Under the pieces are notes generated by a model. The model searched no databases. It had not been told where the DNA came from and worked only from the letters and a program-made list of their open reading frames with translations. From assembly GCA_017645275.1 (NCBI GenBank), contig JAGCPH010000011.1:60308-124307 (forward strand): a stretch of 64,000 nt of DNA, in the 5' to 3' direction. Shown here piece by piece: positions 27,318-37,142 of the stretch. The stretch's first letter is position 1. The number at the start of each line of letters is the position of its first letter. The DNA is from Bacteroidales bacterium. GTDB lineage: Bacteria > Bacteroidota > Bacteroidia > Bacteroidales > F082. Position numbers and translations under genes: made by a program.

Positions 27318-28055
27318 ATGAATCAACAATTTGGAAAGCTATACCTCGTGCCGGCGCTCCTCGGAGCCACCTCGGCCGAACAGGTCATCCCTGTAGGGAC
27401 ACTCGAAATCGTCAGGACCCTGAGGTTTTTCGTGGTCGAGAACGTGAGAACCGCCCGTAGGATGCTCAGCAAGATGCATATGCCGTGCCCCATCGACGAG
27501 CTCACTTTTGTGGAACTCGACAAACACAACCCGCAGAATCCCGACCTTATGACGTATCTTGGCCCGGCACTCGACGGACAAGACATCGGACTTATGTCGG
27601 AGGCAGGAACACCATGCGTGGCCGACCCGGGCGCACTAATTGTGGAACTGGCACATCAGGCTGGCGTTCAGGTGGTGCCGCTCACTGGCCCGAATGCTAT
27701 GATTCTCGCTCTAATGGCCTCGGGATTCAACGGACAGTCGTTCTGTTTCCACGGATATCTGCCTATCAAAAACCCTGAACGTATTCAGAAGATAAAATCG
27801 CTTGAGCGTCAGTCGCTTGCGAACGACGAGACTGAGATGTTCATCGAGACACCTTTCCGCAACAATGCGATGATCGACGATTTGGTGAAGAACTGTCACC
27901 CTAACACCATGCTCTGTGTGGCGAGCGACATCACCATGTACGATGAAAAGATAGTCAGCAAGCCCATATCCGAATGGAAATCATTGAAATACGACTGGAA
28001 CAAGAAACCGGCAGTATTCCTGCTATATAGCGATAAATTTCGAAAGAAATATTAA
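27318..28055 (+). CDS. Tetrapyrrole-methylase-fold SAM methyltransferase (RsmI-like)
   Basis: 245-aa SAM-dependent methyltransferase of the tetrapyrrole methylase fold. Motifs: LYLVPALLGATSAEQVIP at the start, IGLMSEAGTPCVADPGALIV in the middle and VPLTGPNAMILALMASGF, matching the RsmI branch. RsmI 2'-O-methylates C1402 of 16S rRNA, but that enzyme is usually about 280 aa, with a longer C-terminus. Bacteroidota often carry this shorter paralogue as well, so I do not assign rsmI. It lies 6 nt after dnaA and is likely co-transcribed. Confidence 0.85.
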   Translation: MNQQFGKLYLVPALLGATSAEQVIPVGTLEIVRTLRFFVVENVRTARRMLSKMHMPCPIDELTFVELDKHNPQNPDLMTYLGPALDGQDIGLMSEAGTPCVADPGALIVELAHQAGVQVVPLTGPNAMILALMASGFNGQSFCFHGYLPIKNPERIQKIKSLERQSLANDETEMFIETPFRNNAMIDDLVKNCHPNTMLCVASDITMYDEKIVSKPISEWKSLKYDWNKKPAVFLLYSDKFRKKY

Positions 28056-28063
28056 AAAAATCA

Positions 28064-28091
28064 TTGTTATTCAATAAATATTATATCTTTG
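28064..28091 (+). promoter_or_regulatory. Promoter of the frameshifted T9SS cargo gene
   Basis: TTG (28064-28066) and TATCTTTG (28084-28091) are 17 nt apart, 17 nt before the ATG at 28109. Confidence 0.55.
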
Positions 28092-28108
28092 TAGCAAATT
28101 TTTAAGCT

Positions 28109-29124
28109 ATGAAGAGATATTTATTAATGACACTGGTAACTTTGTTTGCCTTTTCTTTTATGGCAAACGCTGATGAAATCAGTCGTATGACTGAGTTTAC
28201 TGAAGGTTTTGAAACGGTTTTCCTTCAACATGGACGATGATTGATGCTGATGGCGACGGCAACAACTGGGACTTGACCCATTATGTGCCTGCCCACACTG
28301 GCGCCAACAGCATGTATTCTTACTCTTACGACAACGCGGTTGGTGCTTTGACGCCTGACAATTACATGGTTACGCCTATGGTGGAGCTCGTCCCGGGCTC
28401 GACTTTGAGTTTATGGGCCAGCACCCAGGATGTTAACTTTCCTGCAGAGCATTTCGGCGTGGCTGTTTCAGCTGATGGAGAAAACTTTACAACTATCGCT
28501 GAATGGGACCTTACCGCCAAAGTGGCAGGCGAATGGCATGAATATATCGCCTATGTCGGTGATTATGAAGGAGATATGTATCTCGCGATCCGCCATTTCA
28601 ACTGTACAAATCAGTTTATGATAAAAGTTGATGACGTCACTTTGTATGTGGGCGATGTGCCAGAGCCGTGTTATGCTCCTCCCAACTTGACAGGCGAGGT
28701 TGTCTATGACGATGAAGCAGCGTCATACGGTGTTCAATTGTCATGGGATATGCCTGAAAATCAGCCACTTTATTACAATCTTTATGTTAATGACACTGAG
28801 ATTATTGAAATTGAAGGTGGTTTGACATCATATTTCGATATGAGGGAAGATGGTACCTATATATATCGTCTTACCGCCGTGTATGAAGGCTGTGAGTCGG
28901 ATTATGCGCTCACTCCAGATGGCAATGATTATCTTGAAATAATTGTTGATACGGAGTCGGTCGGTGAGCTCTATGCTGAAGAAATCGTCACGGTGACAGC
29001 GGTTTATAACGTCAACGGACAAAGAATCGGCAGCGTTGCTGTTGAAGATTTGCCAAAGGGCGTTTACATCGTTCAAGGTGTGACCGAAAATGGCAAGACG
29101 ATAGCTAAAAAGATTGTGAAATAA
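28109..29124 (+). pseudogene. Secreted adhesin-like T9SS cargo protein, broken by a -1 frameshift
   Basis: The ATG at 28109 begins a signal peptide (MKRYLLMTLVTLFAFSFMAN) and reads ...FTEGFET before running into a stop at 28232-28234. The downstream frame, open from 28213 and with its first ATG at 28237, reads NGFPSTWTMIDADGDGNNWD, the normal start of a cleaved-adhesin (choice-of-anchor J) domain. Restoring one A in the GAAACGG run at 28211-28217 would join them as FENGFPSTWT. The remainder (to 29124) holds the jelly-roll domain, an FN3-like domain and a T9SS-type tail (YNVNGQRIG ... LPKGVYIVQG). This is either a real inactivating deletion or a homopolymer error in the assembly. If a conventional call is needed, the main reading frame runs 28237-29124 (295 aa). 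Confidence 0.8.
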
Positions 29125-29138
29125 GCATTTAGGCTAAT

Positions 29139-29175
29139 AAAAAAGAGTGGGGCCGTTATGACTCCACTCTTTTTT
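29139..29175. terminator. Bidirectional terminator
   Basis: AAAAAAGAGTGG (29139-29150) pairs with CCACTCTTTTTT (29164-29175), with T and A runs on either side. It serves the frameshifted cargo gene and, in the other direction, the TerB-like gene. Confidence 0.8.
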
Positions 29176-29192
29176 TTGTAGTTTGTAATAAA

Positions 29193-29513
29193 CTAGATGA
29201 GCTTTCTCAGCATTGTTAAGATACTCTGTTCCGCTGCCACGAATTTTCCGTCGGCGAAGAACACCTCTTTCATCCTGTCGAACAGGTTTTGACGGTCGAG
29301 TTCGTCTTTGATATACAATGCCTTGCATTCGCGGATGGTGTCGATGCGCTCGATGTCTTTGTCGGCCTCGAAGCCGTTATACACCTTCACAAACAACTCT
29401 GGGTTGGTGTGCGTACCGATGGCGATAAGCTCCTGCCTTGTGATGTTGAAATCGGCATTAGCCGCCATGAAAAGGCAGTAGATCTCGAATTCTTCTTTCG
29501 ATAAATTCTTCAT
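29193..29513 (-). CDS. TerB-like small helical protein
   Basis: 106-aa all-helical cytosolic protein. The pattern, with an N-terminal LSKEEFEIYCLFMAANADFN, a middle GFEADKDIERIDTIRECKAL and a final FFADGKFVAAEQSILTMLRK, resembles the TerB/DjlA helical fold, in which acidic DG loops repeat. TerB-like proteins occur in metal-stress and membrane-associated contexts, but a small stand-alone protein like this cannot be assigned a role. It starts 4 nt after the POT transporter, so the two form an operon. The family call is moderate. Confidence 0.65.
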   Translation of the reverse strand: MKNLSKEEFEIYCLFMAANADFNITRQELIAIGTHTNPELFVKVYNGFEADKDIERIDTIRECKALYIKDELDRQNLFDRMKEVFFADGKFVAAEQSILTMLRKLI

Positions 29514-29517
29514 GACA

Positions 29518-31218
29518 TTATGCAGTTACGCGTTCAAGCCATTTCACCATGCCGAACATCACCGACATTGAGATAATGCATATTGCGAGGAACACGCCCC
29601 AGCATTCCCAGATCGGCCATGCGTTGTACATGAGAGGTCCGACGAAGATGAACAGGTTACCAATAGCTGTTGCGCCGAGCCACAAACCCTGGCAGAGACC
29701 CACCATATGACGTGGAGCCACCTTCGACACGAACGAAAGTCCGAGAGGCGAGATGAACAACTCAGCGACGGTCAGGAAGAAGTAAGTCACGATAAGCACC
29801 CATGGTCCTGATTTTGCGAGGCCTGCTGCATCCAACTGTGCCTGGTCCATAGCGCGGAACTCGTCGCCTGAAGGATAGCCGCATGAGATTGAAAGTGCCA
29901 TCAGGAAGAGGTATGCCAGACCTGCAATACCCATACCGTAAGCGATCTTGCGAGGTGTCGAAACGCCTTTGCCTTTTCTTACAAGCCATGCGAATGCTGC
30001 CATTACTATAGGTGTTAAGATGATGACGTACAATGGGTTAAGAGCTTGCCAAATCTCAGCAGGGAAGAAGTCGGTGATGATAAAGTCACGGGCTAACAAC
30101 GTCAGCGACTGGCTGTTCTGGTGGAACGAGAGCCAGAAGAAGATGGCGATGCCGAGAACTGCAAACAAAGCGTACAAACGCTGTTTGATTTCCTTTGCCA
30201 TGGCGAGTTTTTCCTCCTGTGTGTATTCGACCACTTCGGCTTTCTCTTTCTTTGCCGGCTGTGGGAAAATATGCTTTGTGCAGAGGAACACCACCAATGA
30301 GATCATCATGGCGACCACTGAAGCGATGAATGCGTAGTGAACACCAGTGTTGAACACGTCGATGTACTGTGAGCTGAATGACACGAGGTCGGTAGGAGCA
30401 GCACTTGCGTCGACCAGTGATTTGGCCATGTTTTCGGTGAACTTCTGTGTCTGTTCGCCGTTGGCGAGATACTGATGGCAGAGTGCCGGCATGTCAGCGT
30501 TGTAAACGAAGTTGTGTGCCTTCAACCACCAGTTGCGGAGCATAGGAGCCACGAATGGGGCGATAACGCCGCCGATGTTGATGAACACGTAGAAAATCTG
30601 GAAACCGCTGTCGCGACGGTCTTTAGCCTCAGCCAAAGCCTCAGGGCCTTTCTCGGCTGCCTCGGCCTCGAACTTATCGTACAATTTCCCGACGAGAGCC
30701 TGCAAGTTGCCTTTGAACAAGCCGTTACCAAACGAGATGCAGAGCAACGCGAAGCATGTGAAGATCAAGATGCCCCACCACACACCGCCGTTGTCGAGGA
30801 TGATGCCGTTGGCGTCCTTGCTGAACATCGGGATGGCCAAGCCCACATAGCCAGCGGCCATGATAATCAAACCCCACTGGATGGTCTTCGGATAGTTCTG
30901 AGTGCGGTCAGCGATGATACCTCCCACCAAACTCAACACGTAGATTCCGAAGTAAAACACCGAGTAGATGATACTTGCGGTCTTATCCGGCAAACCGAAT
31001 TTTGAGACCAGGAAGAGCAGAAGGATAGCGTTCATGATGTAATAGCCGAAACGCTCGCCCATGTTGCTCAATGCAGCCGCTATCAATCCCTTCGGATGGT
31101 ACTTCTTCGCCTGATTTAAATAATAAAGCAGGAACGGGATGACAACGATGAGAATGCCAATCAAAATCACCAAAGTGCGATTGGTATTCCACAAGCTAGA
31201 AATAGATAATGCTGTCAT
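29518..31218 (-). CDS. POT-family peptide MFS transporter
   Basis: 566-aa inner-membrane transporter of the proton-dependent oligopeptide (POT/PTR2) family, with about 14 membrane helices. The family signature near residue 45-60 reads SNMGERFGYYIMNAILLLFL, close to the usual ExxERFxYY but with Asn in place of the first Glu. Other hallmarks are GGIIADRTQNYPKTIQWG and FYVFINIGGVIAPFVAPML. A charged loop near 315-335 (KKEKAEVVEYTQEEKLAMAK) joins the two halves. It likely imports di- and tripeptides. It is transcribed divergently from valS and followed by the TerB-like gene. Confidence 0.92.
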   Translation of the reverse strand: MTALSISSLWNTNRTLVILIGILIVVIPFLLYYLNQAKKYHPKGLIAAALSNMGERFGYYIMNAILLLFLVSKFGLPDKTASIIYSVFYFGIYVLSLVGGIIADRTQNYPKTIQWGLIIMAAGYVGLAIPMFSKDANGIILDNGGVWWGILIFTCFALLCISFGNGLFKGNLQALVGKLYDKFEAEAAEKGPEALAEAKDRRDSGFQIFYVFINIGGVIAPFVAPMLRNWWLKAHNFVYNADMPALCHQYLANGEQTQKFTENMAKSLVDASAAPTDLVSFSSQYIDVFNTGVHYAFIASVVAMMISLVVFLCTKHIFPQPAKKEKAEVVEYTQEEKLAMAKEIKQRLYALFAVLGIAIFFWLSFHQNSQSLTLLARDFIITDFFPAEIWQALNPLYVIILTPIVMAAFAWLVRKGKGVSTPRKIAYGMGIAGLAYLFLMALSISCGYPSGDEFRAMDQAQLDAAGLAKSGPWVLIVTYFFLTVAELFISPLGLSFVSKVAPRHMVGLCQGLWLGATAIGNLFIFVGPLMYNAWPIWECWGVFLAICIISMSVMFGMVKWLERVTA

Positions 31219-31318
31219 AAAACTGAATTTTTAATTATACATTGAATTATTTTCTCGTTTTCATTTAAAAAATCGTACAAAAATAAGAAAAAAATTTTAA
31301 CATAAACAAGAAAAATCG

Positions 31319-31326
31319 TAATTTTG
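31319..31326 (+). promoter_or_regulatory. -7 box of valS
   Basis: TAATTTTG matches TAnnTTTG, 19 nt before the valS ATG, in the 127-nt region between divergent genes. Confidence 0.5.
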
Positions 31327-31345
31327 CAGTTCAAATTTTGAAAAA

Positions 31346-33973
31346 ATGGAATTATCAAGCAAATACAGTCCGCAGACCACCGAAGAGAAATGGTACGAAC
31401 ACTGGATCGAGAAGAATTATTTTCATTCAACGCCTGACGAGCGTGAGCCATACACTATCGTGATTCCGCCGCCGAATGTCACTGGTGTGCTTCACATGGG
31501 CCACATGCTCAACAACACGATTCAGGACGTGCTCATCCGCCGCGCAAGAATGCAGGGCAAAAACGCCTGCTGGGTGCCTGGTACCGACCACGCATCAATC
31601 GCGACAGAGGCTAAGGTGGTGAACAAGCTGGCGCAGCAAGGCATCAAGAAGACCGACATCGGACGCGAGGAGTTCCTAAAACACGCTTGGGACTGGACTC
31701 ACGAGCATGGCGGCATCATCTTGCAACAGCTACGCAAACTCGGCTGCTCCTGCGACTGGGAACGTACCTCGTTCACCATGGATGAGACTCGCTCGAAGTC
31801 AGTCATCCGCGTGTTCTGCGACCTTTATAAAAAAGGCCTTATCTACCGCGGCGTGCGTATGGTCAACTGGGACCCGAAGGCTTTGACAGCGTTGAGCGAC
31901 GAGGAAGTCATTTATAAAGAAGAACATAGCAAGCTTTTCTACCTCAGATATAAAATTGAAGGCGAAAACGGTTACGCAGTGGTGGCTACAACACGTCCAG
32001 AGACAATAATGGGCGACACCGCCATGTGTATCAACCCTAACGACCCGAAGAATCAGCATCTGAAAGGCAAGAAAGTCATCGTGCCGTTAGTGAACCGCGT
32101 GATTCCGGTCATCGAGGATGAGTACGTCGACATCGAGTTCGGTACTGGCTGCCTTAAGGTGACTCCAGCTCACGATGTGAACGACTATATGCTTGGTGAG
32201 AAACATAACCTCCAGAGTATCAACATCTTCAATGACGATGCCACCATCAGCGAGGCAGCGGGCATGTACGTCGGAATGGATCGCGAGGCAGTGCGCAAAC
32301 AGATTGTCATCGACCTCAAGGAAGCCGATCTGCTTGAGAAAGTTGAAGACTATAATAATAAGGTGGGATATTCGGAGCGTACCAACGTGCCAATCGAGCC
32401 GAAACTCTCGATGCAGTGGTTCCTCAAGATGGAACATCTCGCCAAGATAGCTCTCGAACCTGTCGAGAAAGGCGAGATACAGTTCTATCCTTCAAAATAT
32501 GTCAACCTCTACCGTCACTGGCTCGAAAACATCAAGGACTGGTGCATCAGCCGTCAGCTGTGGTGGGGACATCAGATTCCGGCATATTATCTGCCACAGG
32601 GCGGATTTGTGGTCGCCGAAACGAAGGAAGAAGCACTTAAAGTAGCACGTGAAAAGACTGGTAATAACAATCTGACAATTAACGACTTGCGTCAGGATGA
32701 CGATGCTTTGGATACATGGTTCAGCTCATGGCTGTGGCCACTCTCATTGTTCAATGGCATCCTCGATCCTGACAACGCCGAGTTCAAATATTATTACCCG
32801 ACCAACGACCTCATCACAGCTCCTGACATCATCTTCTTCTGGGTCGCCAGAATGATTATGGCAGGCGAGGAGTTCGCCGAAAAAGTGCCGTTCAGCAACG
32901 TGTATTTCACCGGCATCGTGCGCGATAAGCTCGGTCGTAAGATGTCGAAGTCGTTGGGTAACTCACCAGATCCGATAGGTCTCATCGATACTTACGGCGC
33001 CGACGGTGTGCGTATGGGTATGATGCTCAGCGCTCCTGCTGGCAATGATATTTTGTTTGACGAGGCACTCTGCGAGCAGGGACGTAACTTCTGCAACAAG
33101 ATTTGGAACGCCCTCCGGCTCGTGAAAGGCTGGACTGTCGATGAGAAAGCCGCTCAGCCCGACACCGCCAAAATGGCCGTGAAATGGTTCGATGCACGTT
33201 ACAACCAGGTCTTGGCAGAGATGAACGACAACTTTGAGAAATACCGTCTGAGCGATGCTTTGATGGGCGTCTACAAACTCACTTGGGACGACTTCTGCTC
33301 ATGGTATCTTGAGATGGTGAAAGCCCCGATGGGACAGCCTGTCGATGGCGTAACTTACAGAGCCACAGTCACTTTCTTCGAGAACCTGATGAAGCTCCTG
33401 CATCCATTTATGCCGTTTATCACCGAAGAGATTTATCATAACCTCGATGAAAGAAAAGCCGGTGACGACATCATCATCGCGCAGCAACCTAAGCAGAAAC
33501 CTGTTGACAACCAGGTACTTGCACAGTTCGATTTCACCATGGATGTCATCAACAACATCCGTAAGATCCGTGCCGAGAAGAACATCTCGTTCAAGGAGGC
33601 TTTGGATTTGGTCGTCATCGACAATGGCAGCGCCAACAAGGACTTTGACTGCATCATTGAGAAGTTAACTAACGTTAAGACAATAACTTACACTACTGAA
33701 AAACCAGCCGATGCGTTCGGTTTCATCGTCCGCTCGAAGGAATATTTCATCCCTGTTACCGACTCTGTCGATACCGAGGCAGAGTTGAAGAAACTCGAAG
33801 AGGAACTGAAATATGCTCAAGGTTTCTTGAAATCTGTTGAGGCGAAACTCTCGAATGAGAAGTTCGTTAATGGAGCTCCAGCTGCCGTCGTCGACAAGGA
33901 ACGCAAAAAGAAATCCGATGCCGAGGCGAAGATTGCAGTGCTTGAACAGCAGATAAAGTCACTGAAACGATAA
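31346..33973 (+). CDS. valS: Valine--tRNA ligase
   Basis: 875-aa class I aminoacyl-tRNA synthetase that charges tRNA-Val. The HIGH-type motif is HMGH at 50-53 ([13 protein letters not shown]) and KMSKS is at 532-536 ([10 protein letters not shown]). The CP1 editing domain, which removes mischarged threonine, is present around 180-340 ([16 protein letters not shown]). The C-terminal end is a coiled coil (about 810-875, [20 protein letters not shown]), as in other ValRS. The length is normal. It is monocistronic, with its own promoter and terminator. Confidence 0.98.
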   Translation: MELSSKYSPQTTEEKWYEHWIEKNYFHSTPDEREPYTIVIPPPNVTGVLHMGHMLNNTIQDVLIRRARMQGKNACWVPGTDHASIATEAKVVNKLAQQGIKKTDIGREEFLKHAWDWTHEHGGIILQQLRKLGCSCDWERTSFTMDETRSKSVIRVFCDLYKKGLIYRGVRMVNWDPKALTALSDEEVIYKEEHSKLFYLRYKIEGENGYAVVATTRPETIMGDTAMCINPNDPKNQHLKGKKVIVPLVNRVIPVIEDEYVDIEFGTGCLKVTPAHDVNDYMLGEKHNLQSINIFNDDATISEAAGMYVGMDREAVRKQIVIDLKEADLLEKVEDYNNKVGYSERTNVPIEPKLSMQWFLKMEHLAKIALEPVEKGEIQFYPSKYVNLYRHWLENIKDWCISRQLWWGHQIPAYYLPQGGFVVAETKEEALKVAREKTGNNNLTINDLRQDDDALDTWFSSWLWPLSLFNGILDPDNAEFKYYYPTNDLITAPDIIFFWVARMIMAGEEFAEKVPFSNVYFTGIVRDKLGRKMSKSLGNSPDPIGLIDTYGADGVRMGMMLSAPAGNDILFDEALCEQGRNFCNKIWNALRLVKGWTVDEKAAQPDTAKMAVKWFDARYNQVLAEMNDNFEKYRLSDALMGVYKLTWDDFCSWYLEMVKAPMGQPVDGVTYRATVTFFENLMKLLHPFMPFITEEIYHNLDERKAGDDIIIAQQPKQKPVDNQVLAQFDFTMDVINNIRKIRAEKNISFKEALDLVVIDNGSANKDFDCIIEKLTNVKTITYTTEKPADAFGFIVRSKEYFIPVTDSVDTEAELKKLEEELKYAQGFLKSVEAKLSNEKFVNGAPAAVVDKERKKKSDAEAKIAVLEQQIKSLKR

Positions 33974-33974
33974 T

Positions 33975-34004
33975 AAAAAAAGGCGTCACTGACGCCTTTT
34001 TTTT
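33975..34004. terminator. Bidirectional terminator between valS and the LUD gene
   Basis: A-run plus GGCGTCA (33975-33988) pairs with TGACGCC plus T-run (33990-34004) across a single-base gap, so a few inner pairs must open to form the loop. It overlaps the stop codon of the convergent LUD gene. Confidence 0.85.
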
Positions 34005-34674
34005 ATTCATCTTCCACAAGAAACAGCGCTATCTGCCGTATCCCTTGCGCTCCGATAACTAACTGATTGTCGATTTCGATGCTTTTGCTCGGACCGCTGA
34101 TGATGACGGTCTCGGATGGCTTCTTGTTGTTGTATCTTTCTTTGATGAGCTTCATGGCGTCTTTCATGCCCGCCACAATCTGAGTGGGGGAGGCGTACAC
34201 TAACAGCACGTCTGCATTTGAGAACGCCGCACGTGAGCCCGCACAGGCGTCTGTGACCATCACGCTGCCAGTCTGTGCTATCAGACACTCGCAGTCGGTG
34301 ATGCTCACCGTCTTCTTGCGTTTCGTGGCGTAGTCGTGGCATAACTCTATGCCCGAGTCTTTGAAAACTTCAGCGATTTTTGGGCTCGTCGAGCATAACG
34401 GCGCCCATTGGTTGTCAACGACATACTGCCGCATCGCCTCGATGAAGTCGTCTTTGCTCTCGAAATAGATGAAGATGCCTCCGTTGTCTTTGAAACGTTC
34501 CACGAAGGTGAAGTCGGCACCGTCTTCCTCTTTGAAAGGCGTCCATGTGTCGGCTTGCATGTTCACGTCCGAAAACTTGTTCTCGTCCCGGGTCATCACG
34601 GCCTCGCGCACCTTAGCAAGGATCTGTTCCTTGTTGGTGCTTTCGCCTATGCTGCCGAACGAGAATAGTTTCAT
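34003..34674 (-). CDS. LUD (LutC/YkgG-like) domain protein
   Basis: 223-aa cytosolic LUD-domain protein. The C-terminal half has the family core: SITDCECLIAQTGSVMVTDA, LLVYASPTQIVAGMKDAM and the final ETVIISGPSKSIEID. LutC takes part in lactate utilisation together with LutA and LutB, but neither partner is present here. In Bacteroidota a single LUD gene commonly follows ftsH, as it does here with a 4-nt gap, so a role unrelated to lactate is possible. Function is unknown. Confidence 0.85.
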   Translation of the reverse strand: MKLFSFGSIGESTNKEQILAKVREAVMTRDENKFSDVNMQADTWTPFKEEDGADFTFVERFKDNGGIFIYFESKDDFIEAMRQYVVDNQWAPLCSTSPKIAEVFKDSGIELCHDYATKRKKTVSITDCECLIAQTGSVMVTDACAGSRAAFSNADVLLVYASPTQIVAGMKDAMKLIKERYNNKKPSETVIISGPSKSIEIDNQLVIGAQGIRQIALFLVEDE

Positions 34675-34678
34675 GACG

Positions 34679-36646
34679 CTATGCTATTGAAGTGTTTTCA
34701 GGGTTGAATGTCTGGCCGTTGTCTTCCTCTGGCTGTTCTTCCTTGCGTTTCGCAAAAGTGCGTTCCTCCTGCTTCCACGGGCGTTCTCCGAAGATGGTAA
34801 CAAGGTCGTCGGTGAAGATTACCTCTTTGTCGATGAGCTTCTCGGCAAGCTTTGTGAGGCCTTCCTTGTGCTCCTCAAGTATCTTCAGAGCTTCCTGATA
34901 TGCGCCTTCGATGAGGTTGCGCACCTCGGCGTCGATGGTTTCGGCTGTCTTCTCGCTATATGGCTTCTGGAACGAATATTCCTGCTGACCTGTTGAGTCA
35001 TAATAACTTACGTTGCCGATCTTCTCGTCCAAGCCGTAATACATCACCATGGCATGGGCTTGTTTCGACACCTTCTCGAGGTCGTTCAAGGCGCCTGTGG
35101 AGATCTTTCCGAAAATGATCTGTTCTGCGGCGCGGCCGCCGAGTGTGGCTATCATCTCATGATACATCTGCTCCTTGGTGGTTATCTGACGCTCGTCAGG
35201 CAGGTACCAGGCCGCGCCTAATGCCTTGCCTCTTGGAACGATAGTCACCTTCACCAATGGATGAGCGTGCTCGAGCATCCAGCTCGTGGTGGCGTGTCCC
35301 GCCTCATGATATGCTATGACTTTCTTCTCCGATGGCGTGATGACCGAGTTTTTCTTCTCTAAGCCGCCCACGATGCGGTCGATGGCATCCAGAAAGTCTT
35401 GTTTTTCAATGTATTCCTTGTTGCGACGAGCCGCTATCAACGCCGCCTCATTGCACACGTTGGCGATGTCAGCGCCAGAGAATCCCGGTGTCTGTTTTGC
35501 CAGGAATTCCTTGTCGACGTCTTTGCCGAGCTTCAGTCCGCGCATGTGTACCTCAAATATCTCGCGACGGCCATTAAGATCTGGCAGTTCCACGTAAATC
35601 TGACGGTCGAAACGTCCGGCACGCATCAACGCCTTGTCGAGGATGTCGGCACGGTTGGTGGCTGCCAACACGATGACACCAGAGTTCGTACCGAAGCCGT
35701 CCATCTCGGTAAGCAGCTGATTCAGAGTGCTTTCGCGCTCGTCATTGCCGCCGCTCACGAGGTTCTTGCCACGGGCACGTCCGATGGCGTCGATCTCGTC
35801 GATGAATATAATACAAGGTGACTTCGCCTTGGCCTGACTGAAGAGGTCACGCACACGTGAGGCACCTACGCCCACGAACATCTCCACGAAGTCGGAGCCC
35901 GAGATGCTGAAGAAAGGCACGTTGGCCTCGCCAGCCACTGATTTTGCTAATAAAGTCTTACCGGTGCCAGGAGGTCCTACAAGAAGCACGCCCTTCGGGA
36001 TCTTGCCGCCCAGACGTGTGTATCTGCCAGGGTTCTTGAGGAAATCGACGATCTCCATCACCTCTTCCTTGGCTTCTTCGAGTCCCGCCACGTCTTTGAA
36101 AGTGGTCTTGGTGTCTTTCTCCTGGTCGTAGAGCTGTGCCTTTGACTTGCCGATGTTGAAAATCTGTCCGCCGCCCATGCCTGAGCCACCTCCCATGCGA
36201 CGCATGATGAGGATCCAAAAGCCGACGATGAGCAGTAATGGAAGTATCCAGCTGACGATCTCGCCCATCCAGTTATGACGCTCCACAGGAGTCACTTCCA
36301 CGGGGTTTGCAAGGCCTTCCTGAGCCTCGTCGACCTTCTTGTAGAAACGGTCTTCGTTGGTTTTCATCGTAAAATTCGGCGTCTTTCCGAATGTCGGAGT
36401 CGTCTCGTTGGGGAAATATTTGCTCATGCCTTTGTCGTTGAGGTAGATCTCGGCGGTGTTGCCGTTCACGAGTTCTATTTTCTCTACGTCGCCGTCACGG
36501 AGCATCTGCGTGAGCTCGCTCATGGTCGTCTCCTTCGCGCTGTTGGTGCTGCTAAACACCATCGACCCGATGAAAAATGCTATCAGGATGATGTAAATCC
36601 AGTAAAATCCTAGTTTTTTCTTGGATTTGTTGTCGTTTTCTGCCAT
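34679..36646 (-). CDS. ftsH: ATP-dependent zinc metalloprotease FtsH
   Basis: Membrane-anchored AAA+ protease that degrades misfolded membrane proteins and short-lived regulators. 655 aa: membrane helices at about 13-31 and 128-148 bracket a small periplasmic domain; the AAA module has Walker A GPPGTGKT (224-231) and Walker [11 protein letters not shown]; the zinc motif HEAGH is at 447-451. A Gly/Met linker (GGGSGMGGG, about 152-160) follows the second helix. It is the middle gene of an rsfS-ftsH-LUD operon with gaps of 10 and 4 nt. Confidence 0.97.
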   Translation of the reverse strand: MAENDNKSKKKLGFYWIYIILIAFFIGSMVFSSTNSAKETTMSELTQMLRDGDVEKIELVNGNTAEIYLNDKGMSKYFPNETTPTFGKTPNFTMKTNEDRFYKKVDEAQEGLANPVEVTPVERHNWMGEIVSWILPLLLIVGFWILIMRRMGGGSGMGGGQIFNIGKSKAQLYDQEKDTKTTFKDVAGLEEAKEEVMEIVDFLKNPGRYTRLGGKIPKGVLLVGPPGTGKTLLAKSVAGEANVPFFSISGSDFVEMFVGVGASRVRDLFSQAKAKSPCIIFIDEIDAIGRARGKNLVSGGNDERESTLNQLLTEMDGFGTNSGVIVLAATNRADILDKALMRAGRFDRQIYVELPDLNGRREIFEVHMRGLKLGKDVDKEFLAKQTPGFSGADIANVCNEAALIAARRNKEYIEKQDFLDAIDRIVGGLEKKNSVITPSEKKVIAYHEAGHATTSWMLEHAHPLVKVTIVPRGKALGAAWYLPDERQITTKEQMYHEMIATLGGRAAEQIIFGKISTGALNDLEKVSKQAHAMVMYYGLDEKIGNVSYYDSTGQQEYSFQKPYSEKTAETIDAEVRNLIEGAYQEALKILEEHKEGLTKLAEKLIDKEVIFTDDLVTIFGERPWKQEERTFAKRKEEQPEEDNGQTFNPENTSIA

Positions 36647-36656
36647 TTTTTGTCAA

Positions 36657-37028
36657 TTAATCTTCGTAATTCTTTCTTTCTGCATCAGCCCACAAATCCT
36701 CGAGTTTGTAGAAATCGCGTTTCTCTGTGAGGAAGATGTGAACCACTACATCGATGTAGTCCAACAAAATCCATTCCGAATTTTCGAAGCCTTCTTCGTG
36801 ATAAACATGCACGTGTAGCTTGTTGCGCACGTTGTCGATCACCTTCTCGGCGATGGCGTTGACCTGCGTCTTCGACTGCGCGTTGCAGATGACAAAATAA
36901 TCGGTTACAGCTGACTGTAACTCTCTCATATCCAATGATGTAACATCTTGAGCCTTGGCTTCCAACATGGTCTCGACTATGGTCTTCAAGACCTCTTCAG
37001 TATTGTCGTTTTCGTGTCTAATTCTCAT
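36657..37028 (-). CDS. rsfS: Ribosomal silencing factor RsfS
   Basis: Binds ribosomal protein L14 and blocks subunit joining in poor growth conditions. 123 aa from the ATG at 37028; I prefer this to an in-frame start at 37058, which lies upstream of the -7 box. Family core: AKAQDVTSLDMRE, DYFVICNAQSKTQVNAIAEK, and EGFENSEWILLDYIDVVVHI followed by FLTEKRDFYKLEDLWADA. It heads the ftsH operon and is divergent from birA. Confidence 0.93.
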   Translation of the reverse strand: MRIRHENDNTEEVLKTIVETMLEAKAQDVTSLDMRELQSAVTDYFVICNAQSKTQVNAIAEKVIDNVRNKLHVHVYHEEGFENSEWILLDYIDVVVHIFLTEKRDFYKLEDLWADAERKNYED

Positions 37029-37045
37029 CAAAACAAAATTTTTTG

Positions 37046-37053
37046 CAAAGATA
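37046..37053 (-). promoter_or_regulatory. -7 box of the rsfS-ftsH-LUD operon
   Basis: Minus-strand TATCTTTG, 17 nt before the rsfS ATG at 37028. Confidence 0.6.
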
Positions 37054-37098
37054 ATCAATAAATTTGATGATTTTGAAATGTATTTGAGAAAAATTTAT

Positions 37099-37106
37099 TA
37101 TTTTTG
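37099..37106 (+). promoter_or_regulatory. -7 box of birA
   Basis: TATTTTTG, 36 nt before the birA ATG, back to back with the rsfS promoter. Confidence 0.5.
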
Positions 37107-37142
37107 TTTTTTCTTTGTAAAAACTGATGATTAGAAATCGCG

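Noticed and set aside
34679-37028. Possible lactate-utilisation operon because of the LUD protein
   Set aside because: The neighbours are ftsH and rsfS; no LutA or LutB is present.
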